64,000 nucleotides of DNA from Amycolatopsis sp. CA-126428 (lineage in GTDB: Bacteria; Actinomycetota; Actinomycetes; Mycobacteriales; Pseudonocardiaceae): NCBI RefSeq assembly GCF_002904335.1, contig NZ_PPHF01000074.1, positions 372,001-436,000 on the forward strand. The letters are read 5' to 3'. The position numbers were made by a program, and so were the translations under genes. Every line of letters starts with the position of its first letter. Position 1 is the stretch's first letter. Positions 31,610 through 41,259 of this stretch are shown here, piece after piece. The notes under the pieces are model-generated. The model worked only from the letters and a program-made list of their open reading frames with translations. It did not search any database and was not told the DNA's origin.

Positions 31610-32778
31610 GGCGGGAACGGCCCGTAGGCGTTGCCGCGGGCGCCCCGGGTGCGCACCGCCGGCACGGCGAACAGGTACTTGAGCAGCTTCGGAGGTGCGG
31701 CGCCGCGGCCGCGGGCCCGGGCGGCGGCCGCCCGCCGTTCGACCCGCACCTGGTCGGCCTGCACCCGCTCGATCGCGCGGATCCGGCCGGCCTGCACGCC
31801 CGCCAGGTCCGCGGGGGTGACGCCGCCGCGGCGGAAGGCGGGGACCAGCCGGTTCGCCGCGGCGACGGCGTCCTGGATCGCCATCAGGATGCCGTTGCCG
31901 CCGACCGGGGAAATGACGTGCGCCGCGTCGCCGAGCAGCAGCAGGCCCGGCCGGGACCAGCGGTCCACGCGCGAGATGTCGACCGACAGGAGCGTGGTCT
32001 GCGAGAAGTCCGTGAGCAGGTGGGCCCGGTCGGCCAGCCACGGCACGCGTTCGCGCACGAACGCGCGGATCGGCTCCACCCCGCGCTCGCGCAGTGCGGG
32101 GTAAGCGCCTTTTTCGATGCTGTAGCCGACCTGCCAGTCGCGGACGCCGCCGAGGACGCCGATGTAGGCGTCGCGCCCGAAGTAGAGGTCGAGGTCCGCG
32201 TCCGGCGGGTCGGCGGGGGAGCGGGGCAGCCGGAACCAGAGCAGGTCGGTGGTCGCGCCGAGCGACCGGGCTTGGAGCCCGGCCAGCCGCCGCACGGTGG
32301 AGAACCGGCCGTCGGCGCCGACGACGACGGACGCGGCGAGTTCGCCGCCGCGGTGGCGCACGCCGGTCACCGTGCCGTCGCCCGCTTCGAGCAGCCCGGT
32401 GACCTTGGCGTTGGTCCGCAGCGTGAACGACGGCAGGGCGCTCGCCCGCTCGGCGAGGAAGTCGAGGAACCGCACCTGGGGCATCAGGGCGACGTAGCCG
32501 TACGGCGTGCGGAGGCGGTCGTAGTCGGCGGCGCGGTAGACGCCGTCCGGGGTGTGGAAGCGGAACGAGCGCGCCTTGAAGTGGTCGAGCTCGAGCAGGT
32601 CTTCGGCCAAGCCCAGCCGGTCGAGCAGTTCGAGGGTGTACGGGTGCAGCGAGTCGCCGCGGAAGTCGCGGTCGAAGCCGGACCGCGACTCGAGCACGGT
32701 GACCTCGATGCCGGCGCGGGCGAGCAGGTAGCCGAGCAGCAGCCCGCCCGGGCCGCCGCCCGCGATCGCGACGCTCAC
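31579..32778 (-). CDS. FAD-dependent monooxygenase (PHBH/UbiH type)
   Basis: A 399-residue group A flavoprotein hydroxylase. It has the N-terminal GGGPGG(L)LLGYLLARAG FAD motif, the second FAD motif LLLGDAAHVISPVGGNG and the DG-type strand VVGADGRFS. Such enzymes use NAD(P)H and O2 to hydroxylate aromatics or polyketides. The GTG overlaps the upstream gene by four bases (GTGA). It belongs to a two-gene operon probably controlled by the divergent MarR repressor. Confidence 0.85.
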   Translation of the reverse strand: MSVAIAGGGPGGLLLGYLLARAGIEVTVLESRSGFDRDFRGDSLHPYTLELLDRLGLAEDLLELDHFKARSFRFHTPDGVYRAADYDRLRTPYGYVALMPQVRFLDFLAERASALPSFTLRTNAKVTGLLEAGDGTVTGVRHRGGELAASVVVGADGRFSTVRRLAGLQARSLGATTDLLWFRLPRSPADPPDADLDLYFGRDAYIGVLGGVRDWQVGYSIEKGAYPALRERGVEPIRAFVRERVPWLADRAHLLTDFSQTTLLSVDISRVDRWSRPGLLLLGDAAHVISPVGGNGILMAIQDAVAAANRLVPAFRRGGVTPADLAGVQAGRIRAIERVQADQVRVERRAAAARARGRGAAPPKLLKYLFAVPAVRTRGARGNAYGPFPPQLDESLFPS

Positions 32779-33218
32779 GGCTCGTCCACTGTGGACAGCC
32801 GGAACACCGCCATGCCCGGCAGGTGCTCGAGGATCTGCGCGGGGGTCGCGTCCTGGGGGACCGGGAACGCCCTGATCGCCCACGGCACCGACATCGCGGC
32901 CAGGTAGGAGGCGACCACCGCGGCCGCCTCCTCGCCGCCGACCGAGTCGGCCCGGCGGCCCTCGCGGCGGCCGCCGGACAGCAGCGCGCACTCCGGCGTG
33001 GCCTGGAGGTTCTCCACCCAGTCGCGGTCGCGGACCGGGGAGACGAGGTACTCGCCGCCGTCGCGGGCGACCACGGCCAGTGGCACCCGCCGCGGCTCGC
33101 CGGTGCGGCGGCCGCGCGTCTCGACGACGCGCAGGGCGTACCCGCCGTCCGTTGGCGGCTCGGCGGGGGCATCGATCAGCTTCGCGGTCATTTCGGCGTT
33201 CATCGCTCGGACGTCCAC
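32775..33218 (-). CDS. Deazaflavin-dependent nitroreductase-family (DDN-like) protein
   Basis: A 147-residue split beta-barrel protein. ETRGRRTGEPRRVPL and DGGEYLVSPVRDRDWVENLQATPECAL are the family pattern of F420-dependent nitroreductase-like (DUF385) proteins. These use F420H2 or flavin to reduce quinones or nitro compounds. The GTG at 33218 is favoured by the promoter position; ATG 33203 is an alternative. Coupled to the downstream FAD monooxygenase. Confidence 0.8.
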   Translation of the reverse strand: MDVRAMNAEMTAKLIDAPAEPPTDGGYALRVVETRGRRTGEPRRVPLAVVARDGGEYLVSPVRDRDWVENLQATPECALLSGGRREGRRADSVGGEEAAAVVASYLAAMSVPWAIRAFPVPQDATPAQILEHLPGMAVFRLSTVDEP

Positions 33219-33237
33219 GCTTCCACGGTAGCAAAAC

Positions 33238-33265
33238 TAGCTAGATTGTCTAGCTAACCTAGAAT
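33238..33265. promoter_or_regulatory. MarR operator and divergent promoters
   Basis: TAGCTAGATTGTCTAGCTA (33238-33256) is a perfect palindrome with 8-bp arms and a 3-bp centre. On the plus strand TAGAAT (33260-33265) ends six bases before the MarR GTG, so that mRNA is leaderless. On the minus strand a TAGTTT box for the reductase operon overlaps the same palindrome. One bound dimer could repress both. Confidence 0.65.
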
Positions 33266-33271
33266 GACCGG

Positions 33272-33730
33272 GTGGAAGACAGTCCCGTGGCGCTCCGGGT
33301 GAACCTCGCCCTGCGGGAGCTCCTCGCCCTCGCGCACGACGTCCAGATCGCCCTGGCCCGGCGCCTCGGCCTCGGGGCGACCGACGTGCAGGCGCTGCAG
33401 CACCTGGCGACCGGCACGCCGATGGGCACCGTCGACCTCGCGCACGCGCTGAAGATCCGGTCCGCGTCGGCCACGGTGCTCGTCGACCGCCTGGAGGCCG
33501 CCGGGCACGTCCGCCGCGACCCGCACCCGCGCGACGGGCGGCGGGTGACCCTCGTCGTCAGCGAGGCGGCCCGCACCGAGGTCCGGGCCGCGCTGGCCCC
33601 GCTCGTCGACGCCATCACCCGGTTGACCGACGGCTTGGCGCCGGGGCAAGCGGAAGTGGTGGCGCGGTTCCTGGGCGACACCACGGAGATCCTCCGCGCC
33701 TACGCCGCCGAGCCGCCGGGCGCGAGTTAG
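33272..33730 (+). CDS. MarR-family transcriptional regulator
   Basis: A 152-residue MarR repressor. The winged helix has MGTVDLAHALKIRSASATVLVDRLEAAGHVRR and the wing PHPRDGRRVTLVVS. MarR proteins respond to phenolics, oxidants or antibiotics. It is divergent from a nitroreductase-like/FAD monooxygenase pair with a perfect palindrome between, so it most likely controls that pair and itself. Confidence 0.85.
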   Translation: MEDSPVALRVNLALRELLALAHDVQIALARRLGLGATDVQALQHLATGTPMGTVDLAHALKIRSASATVLVDRLEAAGHVRRDPHPRDGRRVTLVVSEAARTEVRAALAPLVDAITRLTDGLAPGQAEVVARFLGDTTEILRAYAAEPPGAS

Positions 33731-33755
33731 CCGGCAGTCTTGCTCGTATAACGAC

Positions 33756-35213
33756 CTATACGTCGGCTTTTCGAAAAGCCGAAAGCAGAGCCGCAACAGC
33801 GAAAAGCCCGCAAGCGACGGACGCGGCCACCTGGACGCTCACCGTGCAGGCCGCCCGGGCGGCGGTGAGCAGCTCGGTGGCCGCCGCGAAGTCGTGGGCC
33901 GCGGCTTCGGCCTGTGCCGGTCCGGCCGAAGCCAGCCGTGCCGCCGCGTCGGGCACGCCGGGCGGCACCGCCAGGTGGGCCGCGTAAACGGCCGCCGCCA
34001 GCGAGCCGAACGCCGTCGTGCCCAGGCCCGCCCCGAGCTCGTAGCCGGTCTTCTCGACCGCGGCCGCGCCGCCCGCCCGGTCGGCGGGGGCGGCCGCCAG
34101 CAGCGTGTCCGTGCTCGACGTCAGCGCGAGCGCCATGCCGAGGCCCGAACCGGCCAGTGCTCCGCCCAGCCACCACGGCGACCCGAGCCCGCCCGTCGCC
34201 GGGATGCCGAGGGCCGCCGCCGCGAGCGCGAACCCCGCCGTGCGGACGCGGGTGTTGCCGAACCGCTCCAGCAGCGCCGGCGCCACCACGCTGCCGGCCG
34301 CGGACGCGCCGAGCACGAGCAGCAGCCGGGCGGCCGCGGCGGTCGGGGACAGGCCGAGCACCACCTGGAGGTACTGGGCGAGCAGCAGCCCGAGCCCGAC
34401 CAGGGTGCTCATCACCAGCAGGATCCCGCCGGCCGCGGCCGGCACCCCCGGCCGCCGGAACAAGGCCAGGTCCAGCAGGGGTGTTTCGGCCCGCCGCTGG
34501 CGGCGCACGAAGAGCGCGAGGAGGACGCACCCGGCGGCCCCCGCCGCGAAGCCGCCCCCCGACGGCCCGACGGCGGCGGCGATCCCGAGCACCCCACCGG
34601 CGGCGAGCACGGCGCTGAGCGCGTCCCACGGCGCACGTCCGGGCGGGCTCCGCGGCAGCCACCGCAGCGCCGCCACGACCGCGGCCAGGATCACCGGCGG
34701 GTTGACCAGGAACGTCGCCCGCCAGCCCCACGCCTGCACGAGCAGGCCGCCGAGGACCGGCCCGAACACCGAGCCGGTCCCGGCGATGCCGCTGCACACC
34801 GCGATGGCGGTGCGCCGCCGCCGCCGGTCCGGGAACAGCTCCCGCAGCAGCGCCATCGTGACCGGCATGATGAGGGCGCCGCCGACGCCGAGAGCCGCCC
34901 GCGCGGCGAGCAGCGCGGGGACGTCGGGGGCGAGCGCGCAGCCGAGCGACGCCACCCCGAACACCACGTAGCCGGTGACGAGCACGCGCCGCCGTCCGAA
35001 GCGGTCGCCGAGCGTGGCGGACGGCAGGAGCAGCGGCGCCGCGGCGAGCGGGTAGCTCGCCACGATCCACACCTGCGCGGCCGCACTCGGCCGCAGCTGC
35101 CGGACGAGGTCGGGCAGCGCGACGTGAAGCACGGTCGCGTCTACCGCGACCAGGAAAAGGCCGGCGCCGAGCACGGTAAGCAGCGGCCACGCGCGGACGC
35201 TCGCGTGCGTCAC
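33756..35213 (-). CDS. MFS transporter, DHA2 (14-TM) type
   Basis: A 485-residue major facilitator with about 14 hydrophobic segments. It has motif A LGDRFGRRRVLV after the second helix, the ATVLHVALPDL motif of DHA2 drug/proton antiporters, and the antiporter motif C region GPVLGGLL. GTG overlaps the pks stop by four bases, so it is cotranslated with the Pks13-like condensase. It probably exports the product of that operon; it takes the place that MmpL3 fills in mycolate export. Confidence 0.85.
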   Translation of the reverse strand: MTHASVRAWPLLTVLGAGLFLVAVDATVLHVALPDLVRQLRPSAAAQVWIVASYPLAAAPLLLPSATLGDRFGRRRVLVTGYVVFGVASLGCALAPDVPALLAARAALGVGGALIMPVTMALLRELFPDRRRRRTAIAVCSGIAGTGSVFGPVLGGLLVQAWGWRATFLVNPPVILAAVVAALRWLPRSPPGRAPWDALSAVLAAGGVLGIAAAVGPSGGGFAAGAAGCVLLALFVRRQRRAETPLLDLALFRRPGVPAAAGGILLVMSTLVGLGLLLAQYLQVVLGLSPTAAAARLLLVLGASAAGSVVAPALLERFGNTRVRTAGFALAAAALGIPATGGLGSPWWLGGALAGSGLGMALALTSSTDTLLAAAPADRAGGAAAVEKTGYELGAGLGTTAFGSLAAAVYAAHLAVPPGVPDAAARLASAGPAQAEAAAHDFAAATELLTAARAACTVSVQVAASVACGLFAVAALLSAFRKADV

Positions 35214-38200
35214 GGCCACAGCAGGTCCGCGAGGTGCCGCGCGACGACGTCGACGTGGGGCGGGTCGACGACCGACAGGTGGTGCGCCGCCACCGGGACG
35301 ATCTCCAGCCGCGGGCACAGCCGGTCCCACCCCGCCGCGGGGTCGGTGCGGGAGTAGCGCGGTTCCATCGCGAGCCCGGCGGCGTACGGTTCGGTGGCCC
35401 GGTACAGCACCACGCGGCCGTGGTAGGGCCGGGGTGTCCCGCGTTCCGCGGCCAGGGTGTCCAAAAAGGACTGGTGCTGGTGCCGCAGCACGCCGGGGCT
35501 GAGCAACCCGGCTTCGGCGACCCGGCGCATGGTGAGCTCGATCTGTTCTTCTTCGGGCAGCGGCGCGAGTTCGTCGTGGCCGAGGCGGACGGTCCGGCCG
35601 TAGGTGCCTTCGACGTAGCCGGTGAAGCGCAGGAACCGCCGGGCCGACGACGCGCGCGGATCGAGGTCCGGTTCGGGCAGCGGCAGCATGGTGTCGATGA
35701 GCGCGACGAGCTCGACCGGCTCGCCCTCGTCGGCGAGCCGCGCGGCGACGCCGTAGGCGAGGGCACCGCCGAACGACCAGCCGGCGAGGCGGTAGGGGCC
35801 GTGGGGCACGCGGGCCCGGACGAGCGGCAGGAGCCGTTCGACGCGGTCCTCGATGCCGGCGCCGGGCACGCGTTCGAAGCCGACGCAGGGCACGCCGGCG
35901 GGCAGCCGGTCCAGCAGCGGGCGGTAGACGGTGCAGGTGCTGCCGCCGGGGTGGAACAGCAGCAGGGGCGGGGTGCCGGCGTCGCCGGGTGCGAGCAGGT
36001 GCACGGGCCCGCGTGCCTCCCGGGTGTCGAGAAGAGCCCGCGCGACATCGGCGACGGCGGCGAGCGAGTCGTGGCGCAGGAGGTCCGCCGGGTCGACGGG
36101 GGTGTCGAGTTCGGTGGCGAGGCCGTCGGCGAGCAGCCGGGCCAGCTGCTCGGGTTGCGGGGTGCCGGTCAGGCGGACGTGCGGGCCGGCGGCCTCGGTG
36201 CCGGTGTGCTGCCGCCAGAGCCGGAGCACGAGGCGATCGGCGGCGTCCCAGGCCCGGCCCCGGGCCGGAGGTTCGTCCCCGCGGGGGGCGAGATCGCGGT
36301 TGAGGTCGGCGAGGGTGGCTCCTCGGAGAACGGCGGCGGCATCGGGTTCGGCGCCGAGTTCCCGACGGACGGTTTCGCGGATCCGGTTGGCCATGAGCGA
36401 GTCGAGTCCGAGGTCGACGAGGGGGACATCGGGGTCCAGGCGGTCGGGGGATAAGCCCATTACGGCGGCGACGATGGCGGCGAGGCGATCGCCGGCGGTG
36501 GGTGTTGCGGTGGGGTGGCTTGCGGAGTGACCCGGAGTGGCGTGGGGTCCGGCGGCTGCGGCTGCGGCCGGGGCGGTCGCGGTGGTTGGTGCGGCGAGCC
36601 GCTCACCGGCGGTGGCCGGGCGGTGCCCGACGTGGTCCGTGTCTGTGCGCGTGTCCGTGTACCAGTGCCGCTCGTGGCGCCATGGCATCGGGGGCACGTC
36701 CGTGAGCTGGGCGCCGTCGTCCGGGGTGGTTGCCGTGATGCGGGTGCCCGCGCAGTACAGCGTGCCCGCCGCCGCCGCGAAGGCGCGGACCTCGTCCTGG
36801 CCGCGGCGCAGGGTGCCCGTCACCACCGCGTCCGTGATCCCGGCCGCTTCGAGGGTGCGGGCCAGCGATCCCCGCAGGATCGGGTGCGGAGACACCTCCA
36901 CGAACACGCGGTGGCCGTCCGCGGCCGCCGCGGTGACCGCCTGGCGGAACCGGACCGGGCGGCGCAGGTGCGCGGCCCAGTAACCGGCGTCGAAGTCCGG
37001 GAGCTCGCGCGGGTCGGTCAGCACCGTGTCGTACCAGGGCACCAGCGGCCGCCGCCCGCCCAGCTCGGCGAGTGCGTCACGCAAGGCGCCGAGCACCGGC
37101 TCGACCCCGGCCGAATGCCCGGCGACCCCGACGGGCAGCCGCCGCGCGCTCCGCCCGGTGGCCTCGAGCTCGGCGACGAGCCGGTCGAGCACCTGGGCGT
37201 CCCCGGCGACGGTCACCTGCCCCGGCGCCGAGTCGACCGCGAGCTCGACGCCGGGGTGCTCGGCGAGCTCGTCGGGAGTCAGCTCGACCGCGGCCATCGC
37301 GCCGCCCGGACCGGCCGACTCCAGCAGCCGGGCGCGGGTGGCAACCAGGTGGACGGCCTCGTCGGCGGTCAGCACCCCGGCCACGACGGCCGCGGCCGCG
37401 GACCCGAGCGAGTGCCCGAGGACGGCCGCGGGCCGGACGCCGAACGCCTCCCACCGCGCGGCCAGCGCGACCTGCGTCCCGAAGATCGCCGGCTGGGTTT
37501 CCGCCAGCGTCCGGGGATTGGGGCCGGTGAGCAGTGAGCGCAACGACCGTCCGGTGTGCTCGGTGAAGGCATCGCCGAGCTTGTCGACCTGCGCGGCGAA
37601 GGCGGGCTCGACGGCCAGGAGGTGCCGGCCCATCCCGGCCCATTGGGACCCGTGCCCGGAGAAGACGAAAACGGGCCCTTCCCCGGCGACGGTGGCCCCG
37701 GTGACGGCCCCGGCGGGCAGGGGATCGACGCGATCCCCGACGGCTCGCAGCAGCGCGGCGAGTTCACGGTGGTCCGCGGCGGCGAGGGCAGCCCGGTGCG
37801 GGCCGGAGTTGTCGCGCCGGAACAGGGTGTGGGTGACGTCGGCGAGCGAACTCCGGCGCCCGGCGGGGGAGTCGAGCCAGTCCGCCAGCTGGGTGGCCCG
37901 CTCGGTGAGACGGTCGCGGGTCCGGGCGGACAGCAGCCCGATCCGGACGCCGCCGCCGGAGCCGGTCGGCTGGGCACGGCTCCGCCCCGAAGCACCACTG
38001 CCGGACCGGCCGCTCTCCCGACCCACGCCCGGCGCCGCGGCCTCCTCCAGCACCACGTGCGCGTTCGTCCCGCCGAACCCGAACGCGGACACCCCGGCCG
38101 TCGCGCGGCCGGTGTGGCGGGGCCAGGGCGTCGGCTCGGCCACCACCCGCAGCCCCAGCGAACCGAACGCGATGTGCGGGTTCGGCGCCGCGAAGTGCAG

Positions 38201-39541
38201 CTGCGGTGGCAGGATCCCGTGCTGCATCGCGAGCACCACCTTGATCAGCCCGGCGACCCCCGCGGCCGCCTCGGCGTGGGCGATGTTGGTCTTCACCGAA
38301 CCGATCAGCAACGGCGCCGCGGCCGCACGGCGCGCGCCCAGCACCGCGCCCAGCGCGCGTGCCTCGATCGGGTCGCCCAGCAACGTGCCGGTCCCGTGCG
38401 CTTCCACGTAGTCCACAGTGGACGGATCGACGGCCCGGTACGCCTCCCGCAGCATCGCCTGCTGCGCCAGCGGGTTCGGCGCGGCCAAGCCGTTCGAACG
38501 GCCGTCGGAATTGACCGCCGAAGCCCGGATCACCGCGAGCACCCGATCGCCGTCGATTTCGGCGTCGGCCAGGCGTTTGAGCACCACGACGCCGCAGCCC
38601 TCGGCGCGCGCGATGCCGTCCGCGGCCGCCGAGAACGTCTTGCAGCGGCCGTCGCCCGCCAGCAGGCCCGCGGCCGCGAACGCCGCCGTCGGGCCCGGCA
38701 GCAGCATGAGGTTGACCCCCGCCGCCAGCGCCAGGTCCGCGTCGCCGTCACGCAGCGCGCGCACCGCGTGGTGCACCGCGACCAGCGACGACGAGCACGC
38801 CGTGTCCACCGCCATGCTCGGCCCGCGCAGGTCGTAGACGTACGACAGCCGGTTGGCCGCGATGCTGGCCGCCGCACCGGTCGCGGTCCACAGGTCCGGC
38901 GAGCCGCCGGCCATCGTGAGGTGGCCGTAGTCGTGGGTGGCGATGCCGGTGAACACGCCGGTCCGGCTGCCGCGCAGCGACGCCGGCGCGATGCCGGCGT
39001 GCTCGAGCGCCGCCCAGGTGACCTCCAGGAGCATCCGCTGCTGCGGGTCCATCGTCGCCGCTTCGCGTGGCGTGATGCCGAAGTGCTCGGCGTCGAACCC
39101 GGCGACGTCGTCGAGGAACCCGCCCAGCACCGGGGCGGCCTCGGCGCTCCAGCGGCCTGGCGGCGCGGTCCGGACGGCGTCGCGTCCGCCGCGCAGCAGG
39201 TCCCAGAACTCGCCGGGCCCGTCCGCGCCGGGGAACCGGCAGCCCAGGCCGACGACGGCGACGGGGTCGGTCCGGCGGCGATCCGTGGCGGGCGGGACGT
39301 CCGGCTCTTCGGTGCCGGCCAGGCTGCGGACGAGGTGGTCGATGGTCGGGCTTTCCCACAGCAGGGTGGCCGGCAGCCGCCGGCCGAGCCGGTCCTCGAG
39401 GTCGGCGGCGATGCCGACGGCCTGGCGGGAGGACAGGCCGTAGTCGCCGAGCGGCCGGTCGGGCTCGGCGGTGACGCCGGTGTGCTCGGCGACGGTGTCC
39501 AGGAGCCAGCGGCGCAGGGTGTCGGTCGTCGGCTCGCTCAT
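35210..39541 (-). CDS. pks13: Pks13-type condensing polyketide synthase
   Basis: A 1443-residue synthase with Pks13 domain order. ACP1 (Ser38 in DYGLSS), KS (about 92-500; Cys249 in DTACSS, His382 in EAHGTGT, His422 in NIAHAEAA), AT (about 625-910; Ser711 in LGHSLG), ACP2 (Ser1048 in DLGLDSL) and TE (about 1180-1443; Ser1256 in GWSFGG, Asp1283 in LIDT, His1421). The TE and the linker before it closely follow mycobacterial Pks13, which joins two fatty acids into an alpha-alkyl beta-keto acid and passes it to trehalose. It is shorter than Pks13 (about 1730). No KR, DH or ER is present. ATG overlaps the FadD32-like stop (ATGA). Confidence 0.85.
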   Translation of the reverse strand: MSEPTTDTLRRWLLDTVAEHTGVTAEPDRPLGDYGLSSRQAVGIAADLEDRLGRRLPATLLWESPTIDHLVRSLAGTEEPDVPPATDRRRTDPVAVVGLGCRFPGADGPGEFWDLLRGGRDAVRTAPPGRWSAEAAPVLGGFLDDVAGFDAEHFGITPREAATMDPQQRMLLEVTWAALEHAGIAPASLRGSRTGVFTGIATHDYGHLTMAGGSPDLWTATGAAASIAANRLSYVYDLRGPSMAVDTACSSSLVAVHHAVRALRDGDADLALAAGVNLMLLPGPTAAFAAAGLLAGDGRCKTFSAAADGIARAEGCGVVVLKRLADAEIDGDRVLAVIRASAVNSDGRSNGLAAPNPLAQQAMLREAYRAVDPSTVDYVEAHGTGTLLGDPIEARALGAVLGARRAAAAPLLIGSVKTNIAHAEAAAGVAGLIKVVLAMQHGILPPQLHFAAPNPHIAFGSLGLRVVAEPTPWPRHTGRATAGVSAFGFGGTNAHVVLEEAAAPGVGRESGRSGSGASGRSRAQPTGSGGGVRIGLLSARTRDRLTERATQLADWLDSPAGRRSSLADVTHTLFRRDNSGPHRAALAAADHRELAALLRAVGDRVDPLPAGAVTGATVAGEGPVFVFSGHGSQWAGMGRHLLAVEPAFAAQVDKLGDAFTEHTGRSLRSLLTGPNPRTLAETQPAIFGTQVALAARWEAFGVRPAAVLGHSLGSAAAAVVAGVLTADEAVHLVATRARLLESAGPGGAMAAVELTPDELAEHPGVELAVDSAPGQVTVAGDAQVLDRLVAELEATGRSARRLPVGVAGHSAGVEPVLGALRDALAELGGRRPLVPWYDTVLTDPRELPDFDAGYWAAHLRRPVRFRQAVTAAAADGHRVFVEVSPHPILRGSLARTLEAAGITDAVVTGTLRRGQDEVRAFAAAAGTLYCAGTRITATTPDDGAQLTDVPPMPWRHERHWYTDTRTDTDHVGHRPATAGERLAAPTTATAPAAAAAAGPHATPGHSASHPTATPTAGDRLAAIVAAVMGLSPDRLDPDVPLVDLGLDSLMANRIRETVRRELGAEPDAAAVLRGATLADLNRDLAPRGDEPPARGRAWDAADRLVLRLWRQHTGTEAAGPHVRLTGTPQPEQLARLLADGLATELDTPVDPADLLRHDSLAAVADVARALLDTREARGPVHLLAPGDAGTPPLLLFHPGGSTCTVYRPLLDRLPAGVPCVGFERVPGAGIEDRVERLLPLVRARVPHGPYRLAGWSFGGALAYGVAARLADEGEPVELVALIDTMLPLPEPDLDPRASSARRFLRFTGYVEGTYGRTVRLGHDELAPLPEEEQIELTMRRVAEAGLLSPGVLRHQHQSFLDTLAAERGTPRPYHGRVVLYRATEPYAAGLAMEPRYSRTDPAAGWDRLCPRLEIVPVAAHHLSVVDPPHVDVVARHLADLLWP

Positions 39542-41241
39542 CGCGCCAGTACCTTTCCGTAGTCGCCGGCGAGGTAGCGGTCGCGGCAGGCGGCGCGCGC
39601 GATCTTGCCGCTGGACGTGCGCGGGACCCGCCCGGGCGGCACGAGCAGCACGTCTCGTAGCGCGAGCCCGTGCGCGTCGGAGATCAGCCGCCGGATCGCG
39701 GCGGCGAGCGCCCGCTCGGCGGGTTCGGTCAGCTCCGCGTGGCCGCGGTGTTCGGCGACCACGACGACGGCTTCGGTGTCGGTGCCCGCGACCGCGAAGG
39801 CGGCGACGCTGCCGGGGCGGATCGCGGGGTCGGCCGACGCGGCGGTCGCTTCGACGTCCTGCGGGTAGTGGTTGCGCCCGTCGACGATGATCAGGTCCTT
39901 GATCCGGCCCGCGATGTACAGCTCGCCGTCGTGGCGGACGCCGAGGTCGCCGGTCCGCAGCCAGGACCGGGTGTCGCCGGCCAGCCGGGCGCCGAAGGTT
40001 TCGGTGCTCTCCAGGGGTTTCCGCCAGTACCCGGCGCCGACGTTGGGCCCGTGCACCCAGATTTCGCCGACCGAGCCGTCGGGGCGCGCGACCCCGGTGT
40101 CCGGGTCGACGAGGGCGACGAGCTGCCCGGCCGGGGCACCGCAGGCGACGAGCCGGATGCCGTCCCCGGCCGGCCGCGCGGTGCCCGTGGCGAGGGCGTC
40201 GCGGTCGAACGTGGTGACGCGCGGGGTCGCGGCGGGGCCGGTGGTGACGAAGACGGTGGCCTCGGCCAGCCCGTACGCCGGGCGGGTCAGCTCCGGCCGG
40301 TACCCGGCGGCGGCGAAGGCGGTGTGGAACCGGTCGAGGACGTCGGGGTTGATCGGCTCGGCGCCGTTGACGATCGCGGCGACGCGGCCGAGCCGCAGCC
40401 GCGCGCGGTCGGCCTCGCGGATCCGGCTCGCGCAGTAGTGGAAGGCGAAGTTCGGGGCCGCGCTCCAGCTGCCCGCGTGGTCGCCGAGCAGCTCCAGCCA
40501 GCGGACCGGCCGCTCGATGAAGGCCAGCGGGTCCATCAGCACCGAGCGCAGGCCCAGCGCCAGGGGCGTGATCAGGCCGAGGACGAGCCCCATGTCGTGG
40601 AACAGCGGCAGCCACGAGACCGTGGTGGCCGCGGCCGGGTCGAGGCCGAGGCCGCGCACGACCTGGGTGACGTTGGCGAGCACGTTCGCGTGGGTCAGCA
40701 CCACGCCGGCCGGGCTGCGCGTCGAACCGGAGGTGTACTGCAGGTACGCGACGTCGTCCGGGGCCGCGGCGGGCGCCGGCCACGTTCGCGCCGGTTCCGG
40801 CCGGTCCACCGCGACGACGGCGGTGTCCCGGCCGAGGAATTCCTCGACACCCGGCCGGGCGCCGGCCGTGGTGACGACGGCCGACGGCGCGCAGTCGGCG
40901 AGGACCGCGGCGAGCCGTCCCGCGTGGCCGGGCAGGCCCGGATCGAACAGGGGCACGGCGATCGCGCCCGCGGTGATCGCGGCGAGGAACCCGATGACGT
41001 AGTCCGGGCCCTGCGGGCAGAGCACGGCGACCCGGTCGCCCGGCGACACCGGCAGCGCGCCCGCGGCGGCGTCGACGCGCTCGGCCAGCTGCCGCCAGGA
41101 CAGCGTGCGCCGCCGCCCCGAGGGGTCCTCGGCGAAGTCGGCGAAGGTCAGGGCGGGGGCGTCGGGCGTGGTCGCCGCCCAGTGGCGCAGGCACGCGGTC
41201 AGGGTGTCGCCGCCCACCGCCGGGAAGTTCTCCTGGGACAT
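39538..41241 (-). CDS. fadD32: FadD32-type fatty-acyl-AMP ligase
   Basis: A 567-residue adenylating enzyme of the FAAL class. P-loop YTSGSTRSPAGV (169-180), SWLPLFHDMGLV, RPAYGLAEATVFV, WLRTGDLG and IKDLIIVDGRNHYPQD closely resemble FadD32; the C-terminal Lys lies in PRTSSGKIARAA. FadD32 makes meromycoloyl-AMP and loads it on the N-terminal ACP of Pks13, the next gene here, so the substrate partner is encoded in coupled form. It is shorter than FadD32 (about 637). AAGGAG precedes the ATG. Confidence 0.9.
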   Translation of the reverse strand: MSQENFPAVGGDTLTACLRHWAATTPDAPALTFADFAEDPSGRRRTLSWRQLAERVDAAAGALPVSPGDRVAVLCPQGPDYVIGFLAAITAGAIAVPLFDPGLPGHAGRLAAVLADCAPSAVVTTAGARPGVEEFLGRDTAVVAVDRPEPARTWPAPAAAPDDVAYLQYTSGSTRSPAGVVLTHANVLANVTQVVRGLGLDPAAATTVSWLPLFHDMGLVLGLITPLALGLRSVLMDPLAFIERPVRWLELLGDHAGSWSAAPNFAFHYCASRIREADRARLRLGRVAAIVNGAEPINPDVLDRFHTAFAAAGYRPELTRPAYGLAEATVFVTTGPAATPRVTTFDRDALATGTARPAGDGIRLVACGAPAGQLVALVDPDTGVARPDGSVGEIWVHGPNVGAGYWRKPLESTETFGARLAGDTRSWLRTGDLGVRHDGELYIAGRIKDLIIVDGRNHYPQDVEATAASADPAIRPGSVAAFAVAGTDTEAVVVVAEHRGHAELTEPAERALAAAIRRLISDAHGLALRDVLLVPPGRVPRTSSGKIARAACRDRYLAGDYGKVLAR

Positions 41242-41259
41242 GGGTTCTCCTTGCGGGTG

